A DNA stretch of 64,000 bases from Streptomyces sp. AC512_CC834 (GCF_019049325.1 NZ_JAGMUO010000051.1:7259-71258), one strand, 5' to 3'; positions 27,751 to 37,100 are shown, numbered from the stretch's first letter. Notes: generated by a model from the letters alone, not told the origin. Numbers and translations are program-made.

Positions 27751-28695
27751 TCACACCCGCCGACGCGCCGCCTCGTAGAGCACGATCCCCGCCGCCACAC
27801 CGGCGTTGAGGGACTCCGCACCGCCCGGCATCGGGATACGGACCCGGTGGTCACAGGTCTCGCCGACGAGCCGGGACAGGCCCTTGCCCTCGCTGCCGAC
27901 GACGATGACCACGGGACCGTCGAGGGCGTCCAGGTCGCCGAGTTCGGCCTCGCCGTCGGCGGCCAGGCCGACGACCGTGATGCCGGCCTTCTGGTACGAC
28001 TCCAGCGCCCGGGTGAGGTTGGTGGCGCGCGCCACCGGCGTACGCGCGGCGGTACCGGCGGACGTCTTCCACGCGCCCGCCGTCATGCCGGCCGCGCGCC
28101 GCTCGGGCACGACGACGCCGTGGCCGCCGAAGGCGGAGACGGAGCGGACGACGGCACCGAGGTTGCGCGGGTCGGTCACGCCGTCGAGGGCGACGATAAG
28201 CGGGTCCGCGCCCTCGTCGTGGGCGGCGGCGACCAGGTCCTCGGGGTGCGCGTACTCGTACGGCGGGACCTGGAGCACGAGGCCCTGGTGGTTCAGCCCG
28301 TTGGTCATCCGGTCCAGCTCGGGGCGGGGGGCCTCCATGAGGTTGATCCCACCGCGCTCGGCGGCGAGCTGGAGGGCCTCGCGGACCCGCTCGTCGTTGT
28401 CGATGAACTGCTGGACGTAGAGCGTGGAGGCGGGCACGCCCTCGCGCAGCGCCTCGTAGACGGGGTTGCGGCCGACGACCAGCTCGGACGTCGACCGGCC
28501 ACCGCCGCGCCGCTGCTGCGGGCGGCCGCCCGTGGCACGGCGCTCCTTCGCGTTGGCGGCGCGCTGCTTGGCGTGCCCCTTGCGCATCTCGGCGGGGGGC
28601 GTCGGCCCCTTGCCTTCCAGGCCCCGGCGTCGCTTGCCGCCGCTGCCGACCTGCGCGCCCTTCTTGCCGGACATGCGGCGGTTGTTCGCGGCCAT
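27751..28695 (-). CDS. rlmB: RlmB, 23S rRNA (guanosine 2'-O) methyltransferase (SpoU/TrmH family)
   Basis: A 314-aa protein. Residues 1-70 are a basic Lys/Arg/Gly-rich extension. Residues 75-150 are the substrate-binding domain (LVVGRNPVYEALREG). The SPOUT domain holds DPRNLGAVVRSVSAFG (motif 1), VIVVGSEGKGLSRLV (motif 2) and IPMPGGAESLNAGVAAGIVLYE (motif 3), which form the knotted AdoMet site. It should methylate a conserved guanosine of 23S rRNA (G2251 in E. coli numbering) in the cytoplasm. It follows cysS on the same strand, as usual in actinobacteria. Confidence 0.94.
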   Translation of the reverse strand: MAANNRRMSGKKGAQVGSGGKRRRGLEGKGPTPPAEMRKGHAKQRAANAKERRATGGRPQQRRGGGRSTSELVVGRNPVYEALREGVPASTLYVQQFIDNDERVREALQLAAERGGINLMEAPRPELDRMTNGLNHQGLVLQVPPYEYAHPEDLVAAAHDEGADPLIVALDGVTDPRNLGAVVRSVSAFGGHGVVVPERRAAGMTAGAWKTSAGTAARTPVARATNLTRALESYQKAGITVVGLAADGEAELGDLDALDGPVVIVVGSEGKGLSRLVGETCDHRVRIPMPGGAESLNAGVAAGIVLYEAARRRV

Positions 28696-28809
28696 GAGTT
28701 ACCTGTCTCCGCTTCTCTGCGTCTCTCGGGGTGTGCGTGGTGCGTGCGTCTGGTTGCGTACGTCTTATGCAGTGTGCCGCCCGGAGGGCCGGGCGGCACA
28801 ATCGATCTA

Positions 28810-28847
28810 CGGAACCGGCCTGCGGAACCGGCCTGCGGAACCGGTCT
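28810..28847. repeat. 13-bp tandem repeat, three copies, between cysS and rlmB
   Basis: cggaaccggcctg repeats at 28810 and 28823, with a third, diverged unit at 28836. It lies just beyond the cysS stop. Confidence 0.8.
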
Positions 28848-28863
28848 TCGACGCCGGGCCGGG

Positions 28864-30264
28864 TCAGCGGGAGCCGAGGCTCCAGCGGGGCCCCTGCGGG
28901 CTGTCCTCGATGACCAGACCGGACTGCCCGAGCCGGTCGCGGATGGCGTCGGCGGTGGCCCAGTCCTTGCGGGCCCGCGCGGACTCCCGCTGGTCGAGGA
29001 CAAGGCGTACGAGGCTGTCGACGACGTGCCGCAGATCCTCGCCCTGCTCCTGCTCCCCGGCCCAGTGCGGGGCCAGCGGGTCGAGCCCGAGCACCCCGAG
29101 CATGGCCCGCACCTCGGCGAGGCGGGCGACCGCGGCGTCCTTGTCGTCGGCGGCCAGCGCGCTGTTGCCCTGCCGGACGGTGGTGTGCACGACCGCGAGG
29201 GCCTGCGGCACGCCCAGGTCGTCGTCCATCGCCTCGGCGAAGGCGGGCGGCACCTCGGCGGCGGGCTCGACACTCCGTCCGGCCAGCTCGGTGACGCGCT
29301 GCACGAAGCCCTCGATCCGCGCGTACGCGGACTCGGCCTCGCGCAGGGACTCCTCGCTGTACTCGATGGTGGAGCGGTAGTGCGGGGTACCGAGGTAGTA
29401 CCGCAGCACGACCGGCCGCCAGTGCTTGACCATCTCGCCGACGAGCACGCTGTTGCCGAGCGACTTCGACATCTTCTCGCCGCTCATGGTGACCCAGGCG
29501 TTGTGCACCCAGTACCGGGCGAACGCGTCGCCGAAGCCCTTGGCCTGGGCGATCTCGTTCTCGTGGTGCGGGAAGATCAGGTCGATCCCGCCCCCGTGGA
29601 TGTCGAACTCGGTCCCCAGGTACTTGTGCGCCATCGCGGAGCACTCCAGGTGCCACCCCGGCCGCCCCCGCCCCCACGGCGTCTCCCAGCTCGGCTCTCC
29701 GGGCTTGGCCGCCTTCCACATGGCGAAGTCGCGCGGGTCCCGCTTGCCGGTCTCGCCTTCCCCGGAGGGCTGGCGCAGGTCGTCGAGGTCCTGGTTGGAC
29801 AGCGACAGGTAGCCCGGCAGGGACCGTACGTCGAAGTAGACGTTGCCCTCGGCCTCGTAGGCGTGCCCGCGCTCGACGAGCCCGCGCATCATCTCGACCA
29901 TCTCGGTGATGTGGCCCGTGGCGCGCGGCTCGTACGTCGGCGGCAGGCAGCCGAGGGCGTCGTAGGCATCGTTGAACGCCCGCTCGTTCTCGTACCCGAT
30001 GGACCACCAGGGGCGGTTCTGCTCGGCCGCCTTCCTGATGATCTTGTCGTCGATGTCGGTGACATTGCGGATGAACGTGACGTCGTAGCCGCGGTACGCG
30101 AACCAGCGGCGCATGATGTCGAAGTTCAGCCCCGACCGGACGTGCCCGATGTGCGGGGCGGCCTGCACGGTGGCACCACACAGGTAGATCGAGACACAGC
30201 CCGGTACGAGGGGGGCGAAGTCACGAATCTGCCGGGTGCTGGTGTCGTACAGCCGAATAGTCAC
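28864..30264 (-). CDS. cysS: Cysteinyl-tRNA synthetase
   Basis: A 466-aa class I synthetase. CGATVQAAPHIGHVRSGLNF holds the HIGH motif and a zinc-ligand Cys. CSAMAHKYLG and HGGGIDLIFPHHENE carry the remaining zinc ligands and Cys-specific residues. GEKMSKSLGN near residue 265 is the KMSKS loop. The full length fits CysRS rather than the shorter mycothiol ligase MshC. The start is the GTG at 30264 (MTIRLYDTSTRQIRDF); longer frames are not supported. It charges tRNA-Cys in the cytoplasm. Confidence 0.96.
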   Translation of the reverse strand: MTIRLYDTSTRQIRDFAPLVPGCVSIYLCGATVQAAPHIGHVRSGLNFDIMRRWFAYRGYDVTFIRNVTDIDDKIIRKAAEQNRPWWSIGYENERAFNDAYDALGCLPPTYEPRATGHITEMVEMMRGLVERGHAYEAEGNVYFDVRSLPGYLSLSNQDLDDLRQPSGEGETGKRDPRDFAMWKAAKPGEPSWETPWGRGRPGWHLECSAMAHKYLGTEFDIHGGGIDLIFPHHENEIAQAKGFGDAFARYWVHNAWVTMSGEKMSKSLGNSVLVGEMVKHWRPVVLRYYLGTPHYRSTIEYSEESLREAESAYARIEGFVQRVTELAGRSVEPAAEVPPAFAEAMDDDLGVPQALAVVHTTVRQGNSALAADDKDAAVARLAEVRAMLGVLGLDPLAPHWAGEQEQGEDLRHVVDSLVRLVLDQRESARARKDWATADAIRDRLGQSGLVIEDSPQGPRWSLGSR

Positions 30265-30544
30265 GAGGTCCAGGGTAATAGGCGCCGAGCACTGCCACGG
30301 GCACACGGCCCGCGTTGTTGCCGGACCGAGCCCGAGCGCGGACGAATGCGGGCCTCTCGCCCGACCGAGTCGGAACGCGGAGGGGGTCCCGCCTCTTGCC
30401 CGACCGAGTCGGGTGGTGGGTGGGCATAGGCCGGGGTCCAGGGGCGGGGCCCCTGGCGGGGCGCGGGGCGGAGCCCCGCACGGTACGCCGTACGCCGCGC
30501 ACCCCTCACCCCCGGGTCACCCCCGGGTCACCCCCGGTCCGGCA

Positions 30545-31084
30545 TCAATCCACCCGCACAACCAACGCCGTGGCCACCGCCATCAGCCCCTCCCCCCGCC
30601 CGGGGAACCCCAGCCCGTCCGTCGTCGCCCCCGACACGGACACCGGCGCCCCCACCGCCGCGGAAAGAACCCTCTGCGCCTCGTCCCGCCGCTTGCCGAT
30701 CTTGGGCCGCTCCCCGACCACCTGCACCGCCACGTTCCCGATCCGGAACCCCGCCGCCCGCACGATCCGCGCCGCCTCCGCCAGCAGCGTCACCCCCGAC
30801 GCCCCGGACCACTCCGGCCGCCCGGTGCCGAAGTGCTGCCCCAGGTCCCCGACCCCCGCAGCGGAGAACAGCGCGTTGCACGCCGCGTGGGCGACGACGT
30901 CCGCGTCGGAGTGCCCGGCGAGCCCGGCACCCTCGCCCTCCCACTTGAGCCCGGCGCACCACAGCTCGCGCCCGTCCTCGAAGGCGTGAATGTCCGTACC
31001 GATCCCGACCTGCGGCAGCAAAGGCAACCCGCCCGTCTCGGAACCCTCGGAACCTTCAGGACCGCCAGAACCCTCAGAACCCAT
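30545..31084 (-). CDS. ispF: 2-C-methyl-D-erythritol 2,4-cyclodiphosphate synthase
   Basis: A 179-aa protein of the MEP isoprenoid pathway. VGIGTDIHAFEDGRELWCAG carries the metal-binding Asp-x-His pair. HSDADVVAHAACNALFSAAG, DLGQHFG and VVGERPKIGKR follow, and TTDGLGFPGRGEG matches the conserved C-terminal ATTTE-like region. The first 22 residues are a Gly/Ser/Glu-rich extension, so the true start may be internal (VGIG region). It overlaps the end of ispD by 11 bp, which suggests translational coupling. Confidence 0.95.
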   Translation of the reverse strand: MGSEGSGGPEGSEGSETGGLPLLPQVGIGTDIHAFEDGRELWCAGLKWEGEGAGLAGHSDADVVAHAACNALFSAAGVGDLGQHFGTGRPEWSGASGVTLLAEAARIVRAAGFRIGNVAVQVVGERPKIGKRRDEAQRVLSAAVGAPVSVSGATTDGLGFPGRGEGLMAVATALVVRVD

Positions 31085-31850
31085 CGTTCATCCTCCGTCG
31101 CGCCAGGACCGCCTCCGCGAGCACCATGTCGAGAGGGCGCGTCACCTTGAACGCCTCCTCGTGCCCCGGCACCACCACCACCGCGAGCCCGAGCTGCTCG
31201 ACCATGCTCGCGTCGTCCGTGACGTTCTCGGTCACCGTCCCGTGGGCCCGCACCAGCGTCCCCCGGTCGAACCCCTGCGGCGTCTGCACCGCCCGCAGCC
31301 GTGCCCGTTCCGGCGTCGCCACCACCGGCTCCGGCTCGCCCGGCACCTCGGCGGGCTCGACCTGCTTGACCGTGTCGGCGAGCGGCACCGCCGGCACCAC
31401 GGCGGGCGCGCCCTCCCGTACGGCGTCGATCACGGCGTCCACCGTGTCCACCGGCACCAGGGGCCGGGCCGCGTCGTGCACGAGGACGATCCCGTACTCG
31501 GGCGGCAGCGCGTCCAGACCGAGCCGTACGGACTCCTGCCGGGACTCGCCGCCGGGCACCACGAGGAAGTCCGTCCTCTCGGGCAGCGCGTGTGCGTCGA
31601 GGAGGCTCTTGACCTCGGCCGCGCCGTCGGGCGGGGCGACGACCACGACGAGGGAGACCCCGCGGGAGGCGGCCATCGCCCGGACCGCGTGGATGAGCAT
31701 GGGCGTGCCGCCCAGCGCGCGGAGGGCCTTCGGAGCGCCCGGACCGAGCCGTACGCCCCGGCCGGCCGCCGGAATCACGGCGGCGGTCGGTGTGTTCGCA
31801 CGGGTGTCGGGGGCCTGCCGGGTGGGCGAGGGACGCGATTCGTCAGACAT
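31074..31850 (-). CDS. ispD: 2-C-methyl-D-erythritol 4-phosphate cytidylyltransferase
   Basis: A 258-aa protein. AVIPAAGRGVRLGPGAPKAL is the CTP-binding loop, and VLVHDAARPLV holds the metal-binding Asp. AVQTPQGFDRGTLVRAH and ENVTDDASMVEQLG are IspD signatures. The C-terminal EAFKVTRPLDMVLAEAVL binds the substrate phosphate. It makes CDP-methylerythritol in the MEP pathway and is followed by ispF in the same operon. The N-terminal 24 residues are variable. Confidence 0.95.
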   Translation of the reverse strand: MSDESRPSPTRQAPDTRANTPTAAVIPAAGRGVRLGPGAPKALRALGGTPMLIHAVRAMAASRGVSLVVVVAPPDGAAEVKSLLDAHALPERTDFLVVPGGESRQESVRLGLDALPPEYGIVLVHDAARPLVPVDTVDAVIDAVREGAPAVVPAVPLADTVKQVEPAEVPGEPEPVVATPERARLRAVQTPQGFDRGTLVRAHGTVTENVTDDASMVEQLGLAVVVVPGHEEAFKVTRPLDMVLAEAVLARRRMNDGF

Positions 31851-32156
31851 CGGTTCCTGTCAGGTTTGTGTGCTCGACCTAGTTGGGTATGGCCTCACCG
31901 TGCCGGGCGCGACGCCTTGACCGGACCCTTCCGTGACCCTGGTCGAGCCAGCAGCCCGGGCCCGGCACGCCAGGACCCGGGGAAAGCCTCCCGGGATGAG
32001 CGTACGAGGATCATCGGCTTCCGGGCGTCCGGACGCGGGAAACCGAATCCGGGTACGAACATGCCGCAGCGCCCGGCGACAGCAGAGATGTCATCGGGCA
32101 CCACGGCATTTCAGTGCGCTGAACCGAGTGGGTGACGGTCTGCGCCTCGCCTCAGG
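31851..32156. other. Noncoding gap between ispD and carD
   Basis: 306 bp with no supported gene. It should hold the carD terminator and the ispDF promoter. No clear hairpin or box was picked out by eye. Confidence 0.5.
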
Positions 32157-32639
32157 TCAGGAGGCGAGCACCTCGTCGAGCAGGGCCTCCGCCTTGTCCT
32201 CGTTGGTGTTCTCCGCGAGAGCCAGCTCGCTCACCAGGATCTGGCGGGCCTTGGCGAGCATGCGCTTCTCACCGGCGGAGAGTCCGCGCTCGCGCTCGCG
32301 GCGCCACAGATCGCGTACGACTTCCGCGACCTTGATGACGTCGCCGGAGGCGAGCTTTTCCAGGTTTGCCTTGTAACGACGCGACCAGTTCGTGGGCTCC
32401 TCGGCGTACGGCGCACGCAGCACCTCGAAGACCCGGTCCAGCCCGTCCTGACCGACCACATCACGCACGCCGACGAACTCCGCATTGTCCGCTGGCACAC
32501 GTACCGTCAGGTCGCCCTGGGCGACCTTCAGCACCAAGTAGGTCTTGTCCACGCCTTTGATCTGGCGAGTTTCGATAGCCTCGATCAGCGCGGCCCCGTG
32601 ATGGGGATAGACCACGGTGTCGCCAACCTTGAACGTCAT
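32157..32639 (-). CDS. carD: CarD-type RNA polymerase-binding transcription factor
   Basis: A 160-aa protein starting MTFKVGDTVVYPHHGAALIE, the RNAP-interaction (Tudor-like) domain. The C-terminal helical DNA-binding part contains TNWSRRYKANLEKLASGD and RRERERGLSAGEKRMLAKAR. CarD binds the RNAP beta subunit and stabilises open complexes at housekeeping and rRNA promoters in actinobacteria (established). The gene stands alone and leads into ispDF on the same strand, the usual actinobacterial order. RBS agggg lies upstream. Confidence 0.95.
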   Translation of the reverse strand: MTFKVGDTVVYPHHGAALIEAIETRQIKGVDKTYLVLKVAQGDLTVRVPADNAEFVGVRDVVGQDGLDRVFEVLRAPYAEEPTNWSRRYKANLEKLASGDVIKVAEVVRDLWRRERERGLSAGEKRMLAKARQILVSELALAENTNEDKAEALLDEVLAS

Positions 32640-33330
32640 GTGACAGGTACCCCTTCCGTGGCTATCCAGGGTAACACGGAAACGGCGTCTTCTGAATGGC
32701 GTTTTCGCAGGTCAGGGCATATCTCGGGGCTTGACAACAGCAACAGGAACGTGCTGCGCCGGGCGAGCGGAAGAAAGTATTCGCAGGTCGGAGCGGCTCT
32801 CCAGGCCGGGCGAAACGCGCACGTCACACACATCCGGAGCCCCCGCCACCCACCCGAAGATCCCCATATGTCCGGTTCCGCGTGTGCGACTTCCGCTACT
32901 CCGTTCGGTGGTCATGGCGGGGTTCCGGACGATTCCGGAATTGATCACGAGGCGCTCCGGGCCGGCCGACCGGTGATCAATTTCCGGGCGTCCCGCGCAT
33001 TCCTTCACGGAAATTTCGCGTACCGATCCACGACCGGTATGGCGGAGCGCCGCATACCTGAAAGGCGGACGAGTTCGAGCCAGAAAACGACTCGGGAACG
33101 GGCCCGGAAGCGGCGCGCCGCGCCCCCCACCCGCACTCCCGCCCGCGCCCCGACCGCACCCCCGCCCGCGCCCCGGGCCTACCGCCTGGCGAGCGAAGCC
33201 GGGTGTCTTCGGGGAGGGTCGGGTGCGGCGGCCCGGGAACGGCTCGGTAGCCTGAGGTCGCTGACAGTCACTTAGGGCGGCTTTATCCGTTGCCGCCACC
33301 AACGCTCGAGTCCAAGGAGTTGCCGCCGCC
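32640..33330. other. Noncoding gap between carD and the lipoprotein gene
   Basis: About 690 bp between divergent genes. I see no convincing coding sequence on either strand; the frames there lack a start with an RBS or family features. It should hold promoters for carD (near 32650-32740) and for the rightward lipoprotein gene (near 33250-33310). A small inverted repeat near 32930-32975 (gatcacgag/ggtgatcaa region) is too weak to call. Confidence 0.5.
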
Positions 33331-34134
33331 GTGAGCAGCAGCCTTCGACGCGGTGCCCTCGCCGCCGCCGCCATCGCGTTCTCGATCGCCTCGCTCGCCG
33401 CGTGCGGTGCCGGTCACAACGCCCAGACGCTGGAGATCAAGCCGGACAACGCTGCGACGACCGTCGGTGACATCAAGATCCAGAACGCGGTCGTCATCAC
33501 GCAGCCCGACCTGGAGTCGACCGGCCCGGCCGTGGTCTCCGCCACCCTGTTCAACAACGGCAGGACGGACCAGAAGCTCGAGTCCATCACCGTGTCCGGC
33601 ACCGGCAAGTCCGCCGAACTGAAGCCCGCCAAGGGCGAGCAGGGCGACCTGACCGTCCCGGCCGGGGGCTCCCTGATCCTCGGCGGCAAGGACAACGCCG
33701 CCGCCGTCCTGCCCAGCAGCCGCGAGGCGATCCAGGACGGCAACGCGCAGAAGATCACCTTCACCTTCAGCGAGACCGGCGACGTGAGCCTGCGCGCCTT
33801 CGTCGTGCCCGCCGAGCGGTACTTCTCCGACTGGGGCCCGAGCGACGTCCCGGCGGCCCCGGGCGCGTCCTCGCAGCCCTCCGGGGAAGCCTCCGCGGAG
33901 AACTCCGGCGAGCCCACCGACGGCGAGAGCCCGGGCACCCCGGCCGACGGCGAGACGGCCGCCGGTACCGAGGGCACCGGTGAGCCCACCGGGGACGCGA
34001 ACGAGACCGGAGCCGCCACGAACGGCACGGGTACGGGTACGGGCACCGAAACCGGGACCGGGACCGGTACCAGCACGGGTACCGGCACGGGCACGGGCAC
34101 CGGCGACTCGCAGGAGACCGGTACCGGTCACTGA
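33331..34134 (+). CDS. Secreted lipoprotein of unknown function with Gly-Thr repeat tail
   Basis: A 267-aa protein with GTG start and aaggag RBS. MSSSLRRGALAAAAIAFSIA leads into lipobox SLAAC near residue 28, so it is a membrane-anchored exported lipoprotein. Residues 40-175 form an Ig/CopC-like beta-rich domain (TLFNNGRTDQKLESITV, GGSLILGG). The C-terminus from about 180 is low complexity, first Pro/Ser/Glu/Gly and then an almost pure Gly-Thr repeat encoded by ggtacgggtacg-like DNA. It is convergent with phoP, with a strong terminator between them. The function is unknown. Confidence 0.85.
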   Translation: MSSSLRRGALAAAAIAFSIASLAACGAGHNAQTLEIKPDNAATTVGDIKIQNAVVITQPDLESTGPAVVSATLFNNGRTDQKLESITVSGTGKSAELKPAKGEQGDLTVPAGGSLILGGKDNAAAVLPSSREAIQDGNAQKITFTFSETGDVSLRAFVVPAERYFSDWGPSDVPAAPGASSQPSGEASAENSGEPTDGESPGTPADGETAAGTEGTGEPTGDANETGAATNGTGTGTGTETGTGTGTSTGTGTGTGTGDSQETGTGH

Positions 34135-34140
34135 GACCGC

Positions 34141-34191
34141 CGTACGGCGAAGGGCGGGGCCTCCGGGAGAGGTCCCGCCCTTCGCCGTACG
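34141..34191. terminator. Bidirectional terminator between the lipoprotein gene and phoP
   Basis: Arms cgtacggcgaagggcggg and cccgcccttcgccgtacg are perfect 18-bp inverted repeats around a 15-nt loop, between two convergent genes. Confidence 0.92.
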
Positions 34192-34248
34192 CGTACACGC
34201 CGGCTGGACGTCCGGCCGGGCGATCCGCCCGACCCGGCGCCGGCCGCT

Positions 34249-34929
34249 CTACGGCTCGAACTTGTACCCGAGCCCACGCACCGTCACCAGGTACCGCGGC
34301 GCGCCCGGGTCGGGCTCGATCTTGGCGCGCAGCCGCTTGACGTGGACGTCGAGGGTCTTGGTGTCACCGACGTAGTCGGCACCCCACACCCGATCGATGA
34401 GCTGCATGCGGGTCAGCACGCGGCCGGCGTTGCGCAGCAGCATCTCCAGCAGGTCGAACTCCTTGAGCGGCAGGTCGATCTTGGTGCCGCCGACGGTCAC
34501 CACGTGCCGGTCGACGTCCATGCGGACGGGACCGGCCTCCAGGGCGGCGGGCGCGACCTCCTCCGGCTCGCCGCGGCGGCGCAGTACGGCACGGATGCGA
34601 GCGACCAGCTCGCGGGAGGAGAAGGGCTTGGTGACGTAGTCGTCGGCCCCTATCTCGAGACCGACAACCTTGTCGATCTCGCTGTCCTTGGCGGTCACCA
34701 TGATCACGGGGACGTTCGAGCGGCCGCGCAGTTGGCGGCACACCTCGGTGCCCGGCAGGCCGGGCAGCATCAGGTCGAGGAGGACGAGGTCGGCGCCATT
34801 GCGCTCGAACTCGTCGAGTCCGTCGGGGCCTGTGGTCGCCACGGCGACCTCGAAGCCCTCCTTGCGGAGCATGTACGACAGGACGTCGGAGAAGGACTCC
34901 TCGTCCTCGACGACGAGCACACGGGTCAC
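34249..34929 (-). CDS. phoP: PhoP, phosphate response regulator (OmpR family)
   Basis: A 226-aa protein. The receiver domain has VVEDEE acidic pocket, phospho-acceptor Asp in LVLLDLMLPG near residue 51, and KPF Lys near 101. The OmpR-type winged helix (130-225) includes LPLKEFDLLEMLLRN and VDVHVKRLRAKIE-like sequence (LDVHVKRLRAKIE). It is the master activator of the phosphate regulon and a known repressor or modulator of antibiotic production in Streptomyces. The GTG start overlaps the phoR stop by 4 bp (GTGA), so they are co-translated. Confidence 0.96.
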   Translation of the reverse strand: MTRVLVVEDEESFSDVLSYMLRKEGFEVAVATTGPDGLDEFERNGADLVLLDLMLPGLPGTEVCRQLRGRSNVPVIMVTAKDSEIDKVVGLEIGADDYVTKPFSSRELVARIRAVLRRRGEPEEVAPAALEAGPVRMDVDRHVVTVGGTKIDLPLKEFDLLEMLLRNAGRVLTRMQLIDRVWGADYVGDTKTLDVHVKRLRAKIEPDPGAPRYLVTVRGLGYKFEP

Positions 34930-36197
34930 GGAAGGACCTCCGGGGCGGGAAGCGATTCGTACGGGGATGTCGGGGGGGATGAGAGGGACCGCTCGGTCTC
35001 GTCGCTGAGTCCGGCGCGGTCGGAACGCTGCTGGGCGCGGTCGCGGGCCCGGCCCGCCTCCGGCAGTCGCAGGGTGAAGGTGGAGCCCTGGCCTTCGGCG
35101 CTCCACACCGTGACCTCCCCGCCGTGCGAGGCGACCACGTGCTTGACGATCGCGAGACCCAGACCGGTGCCTCCGGTGGCCCTTGAGCGGGCCGGGTCGA
35201 CGCGGTAGAAGCGCTCGAAGACGCGCTCCTTGTCCTTCTCCGAGATGCCGATGCCCTGATCGGTCACGGCGATCTCGACCAGGTCGCCGCCGGTGGCGGC
35301 GACGCGGCGGGCCGCTATGCCGACGCGGGTGCGGGCCGGAGAGTAGTTGACGGCGTTCTCGACGAGGTTGCCGAGGGCCGCGGCGAGCTGGCCGCGGTTG
35401 CCGCGTACGCGCAGATCCGCCGTTCCTCCGGCGGCCATGGTGATCTGCTTGGTGCCGGCCGCCTGCCGGCAGCGGTCGACGGCCTCGGCGACCAGTTCCT
35501 CCACCCGGACGGGCTCGGCGTCGTCGAGGGGGTCGTCGTTCTGGACCCGGGAGAGGTCGATGAGTTCCTGTACGAGGCTGGTGAGCCGGGTCGCCTCGAT
35601 CTGCATGCGTCCGGCGAACCGTTCCACCGCCTCCTGATCGTCCGAGGCGTCCATGACGGCCTCGGAGAGCAGCGAGAGCGCCCCGACCGGCGTCTTCAGC
35701 TCGTGGCTCACATTGGCGACGAAGTCGCGGCGTACGGCCTCGATGCGCCGGGCCTCGGTGAGGTCCTCGACCAGCAGCAGCACCAGCCGTGACCCGAGGG
35801 GCGCGACGCGTGCGGAGACGGCGAGCGCCTCTCCGCGCCCCGTCCCCCGCCTGGGCAGATCCAGCTCGACCTGCCGTATCTCCCCGTCCCGCCGGGTGTC
35901 CCGGGCCATCTGCAGCATGGGTTCGACGGCGAGCTTGCCGCCCCGGACCAGGCCGAGGGCGTACGCCGCCGAGCTGGCCTTGACCACCGCGTCGGCCTCG
36001 TCGAGGACGACGGCGGAGGACCTGAGCACCGACAGGACGGTGTCCACGCCGGGCGGGAGCACCGGGTCGGTGTGCAGGGAGGTGCGGGTGGGGCGGTTCT
36101 GGTCGCGCTCGCTCCAGCGGAACGCCAGCATGGCGATGACGCCGGTGAGCACTCCGGCGATCGCAGCCGCTGCGGCGACCGCCGCGTTCACGTCCAT
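34926..36197 (-). CDS. phoR: PhoR, phosphate sensor histidine kinase
   Basis: A 423-aa protein. MDVNAAVAAAAAIAGVLTGV is a single N-terminal membrane segment, followed by a PAS-like sensor region (45-150). HisKA motif NVSHELKTPVGALSLL near residue 165 carries the phospho-His. HATPase boxes are NLVENAVNYS, DQGIGIS and GGTGLGLAIVKH. The single TM helix is typical of actinobacterial PhoR/SenX3, which relies on the Pst/PhoU system for sensing. It is divergent from phoU, with a PHO-box-like repeat between them. Confidence 0.95.
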   Translation of the reverse strand: MDVNAAVAAAAAIAGVLTGVIAMLAFRWSERDQNRPTRTSLHTDPVLPPGVDTVLSVLRSSAVVLDEADAVVKASSAAYALGLVRGGKLAVEPMLQMARDTRRDGEIRQVELDLPRRGTGRGEALAVSARVAPLGSRLVLLLVEDLTEARRIEAVRRDFVANVSHELKTPVGALSLLSEAVMDASDDQEAVERFAGRMQIEATRLTSLVQELIDLSRVQNDDPLDDAEPVRVEELVAEAVDRCRQAAGTKQITMAAGGTADLRVRGNRGQLAAALGNLVENAVNYSPARTRVGIAARRVAATGGDLVEIAVTDQGIGISEKDKERVFERFYRVDPARSRATGGTGLGLAIVKHVVASHGGEVTVWSAEGQGSTFTLRLPEAGRARDRAQQRSDRAGLSDETERSLSSPPTSPYESLPAPEVLP

Positions 36198-36270
36198 GTC
36201 TCCAGGTTAGGCATGGCGAACGTCCCCGCCCCAGCCATCGGGGTGCGACCTCGAACACTCGTCGCCCAGA

Positions 36271-36303
36271 GTTCACCTTGGAGCCAGTGATGGTTCATTT
36301 GTG
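36271..36303. promoter_or_regulatory. PHO box-like direct repeat between phoR and phoU
   Basis: gttcaccttgg, agccagtgatg and gttcatttgtg form three 11-bp units, the first and third close to the PhoP consensus GTTCACC. PhoP is known to bind such repeats in this intergenic region of Streptomyces to autoregulate phoRP and phoU. Confidence 0.85.
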
Positions 36304-36410
36304 GTGCCGGAAACGGACGCGTACAGGCCGGAACGTGTAAGCGTGGGGGCACGGCGAGGGGCAGCGGGCCGCTGCGAGCCCCCGAAACGGACGTACGAGA
36401 GGGAATCCTG

Positions 36411-37100
36411 ATGCGGGACGCGTACCACGAGGAACTTGATTCGATCGGTGACGGTCTGGTGGAGATGGCCCGGCTGGTCGGGTCGGCCATCGGACGCGCC
36501 ACGACCGCGATCCTCGACTCCGACCTGAAGCTGGCCGAGGCCGTCATCGAGGCCGACCAGAAGGTCGACGACCTCCAGCACGAACTGGAGGCCCGGGCGA
36601 TAACCCTGCTGGCCCGGCAGCAGCCGGTGGCGACCGACCTGCGCATCGTCGTCACGTCGCTGCGGATGTCCGCCGACCTGGAGCGCTCGGGCGACCTGGC
36701 CCAGCACGTGGCCAAGCTGGCCCGGCTGCGCTACCCGGAGCGGGCGGTGCCGCACGACCTGCACGCGACCATCCTGGAGATGGGCCAGCTCGCGCAGCGC
36801 CTGATGGCGAAGGCCGCCGAAGTGATCATCACCAAGGACGTCGACCTGGCCCTCCAGCTCGAGCAGGACGACGACGCGATGGACCTCCTGCACCGCGGCC
36901 TCTTCCAGCACCTGATGGACGACCGCTGGAAGCACGGCATCGAGACGGCGGTCGACGTGACCCTGCTGGGCCGCTACTACGAGCGCTGCGCCGACCACGC
37001 CGTCGCGGTCGCCAAGCGGGTCGTCTACCTGGTCACCGGCGAGCACGCGGACGACCTCCAGGCGGACATCCAGCCGGCGACGCAGGTCGAGGGCGCCTGA
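36411..37100 (+). CDS. phoU: PhoU, phosphate transport/signalling regulator
   Basis: A 229-aa all-helical protein with the two PhoU three-helix repeats: MRDAYHEELDSIGDGLVEMA ... DLERSGDLAQHVAKLARLR in the first and ERCADHAVAVAKRVVYLVTG in the second. Acidic metal-binding patches ERSGD and ERCADHA are present. PhoU links the Pst phosphate importer to PhoR. The gene is divergent from phoRP and shares its PHO-box region. A short GC hairpin (ccccgc/gcgggg) follows the stop at 37101-37116. Confidence 0.95.
   Translation: MRDAYHEELDSIGDGLVEMARLVGSAIGRATTAILDSDLKLAEAVIEADQKVDDLQHELEARAITLLARQQPVATDLRIVVTSLRMSADLERSGDLAQHVAKLARLRYPERAVPHDLHATILEMGQLAQRLMAKAAEVIITKDVDLALQLEQDDDAMDLLHRGLFQHLMDDRWKHGIETAVDVTLLGRYYERCADHAVAVAKRVVYLVTGEHADDLQADIQPATQVEGA

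Noticed and set aside
27652..30429. Very long plus-strand open frame opposite rlmB and cysS
   Set aside because: It spans two well-supported genes and their gap, is Gly/Arg/Val-rich, and has no motif.
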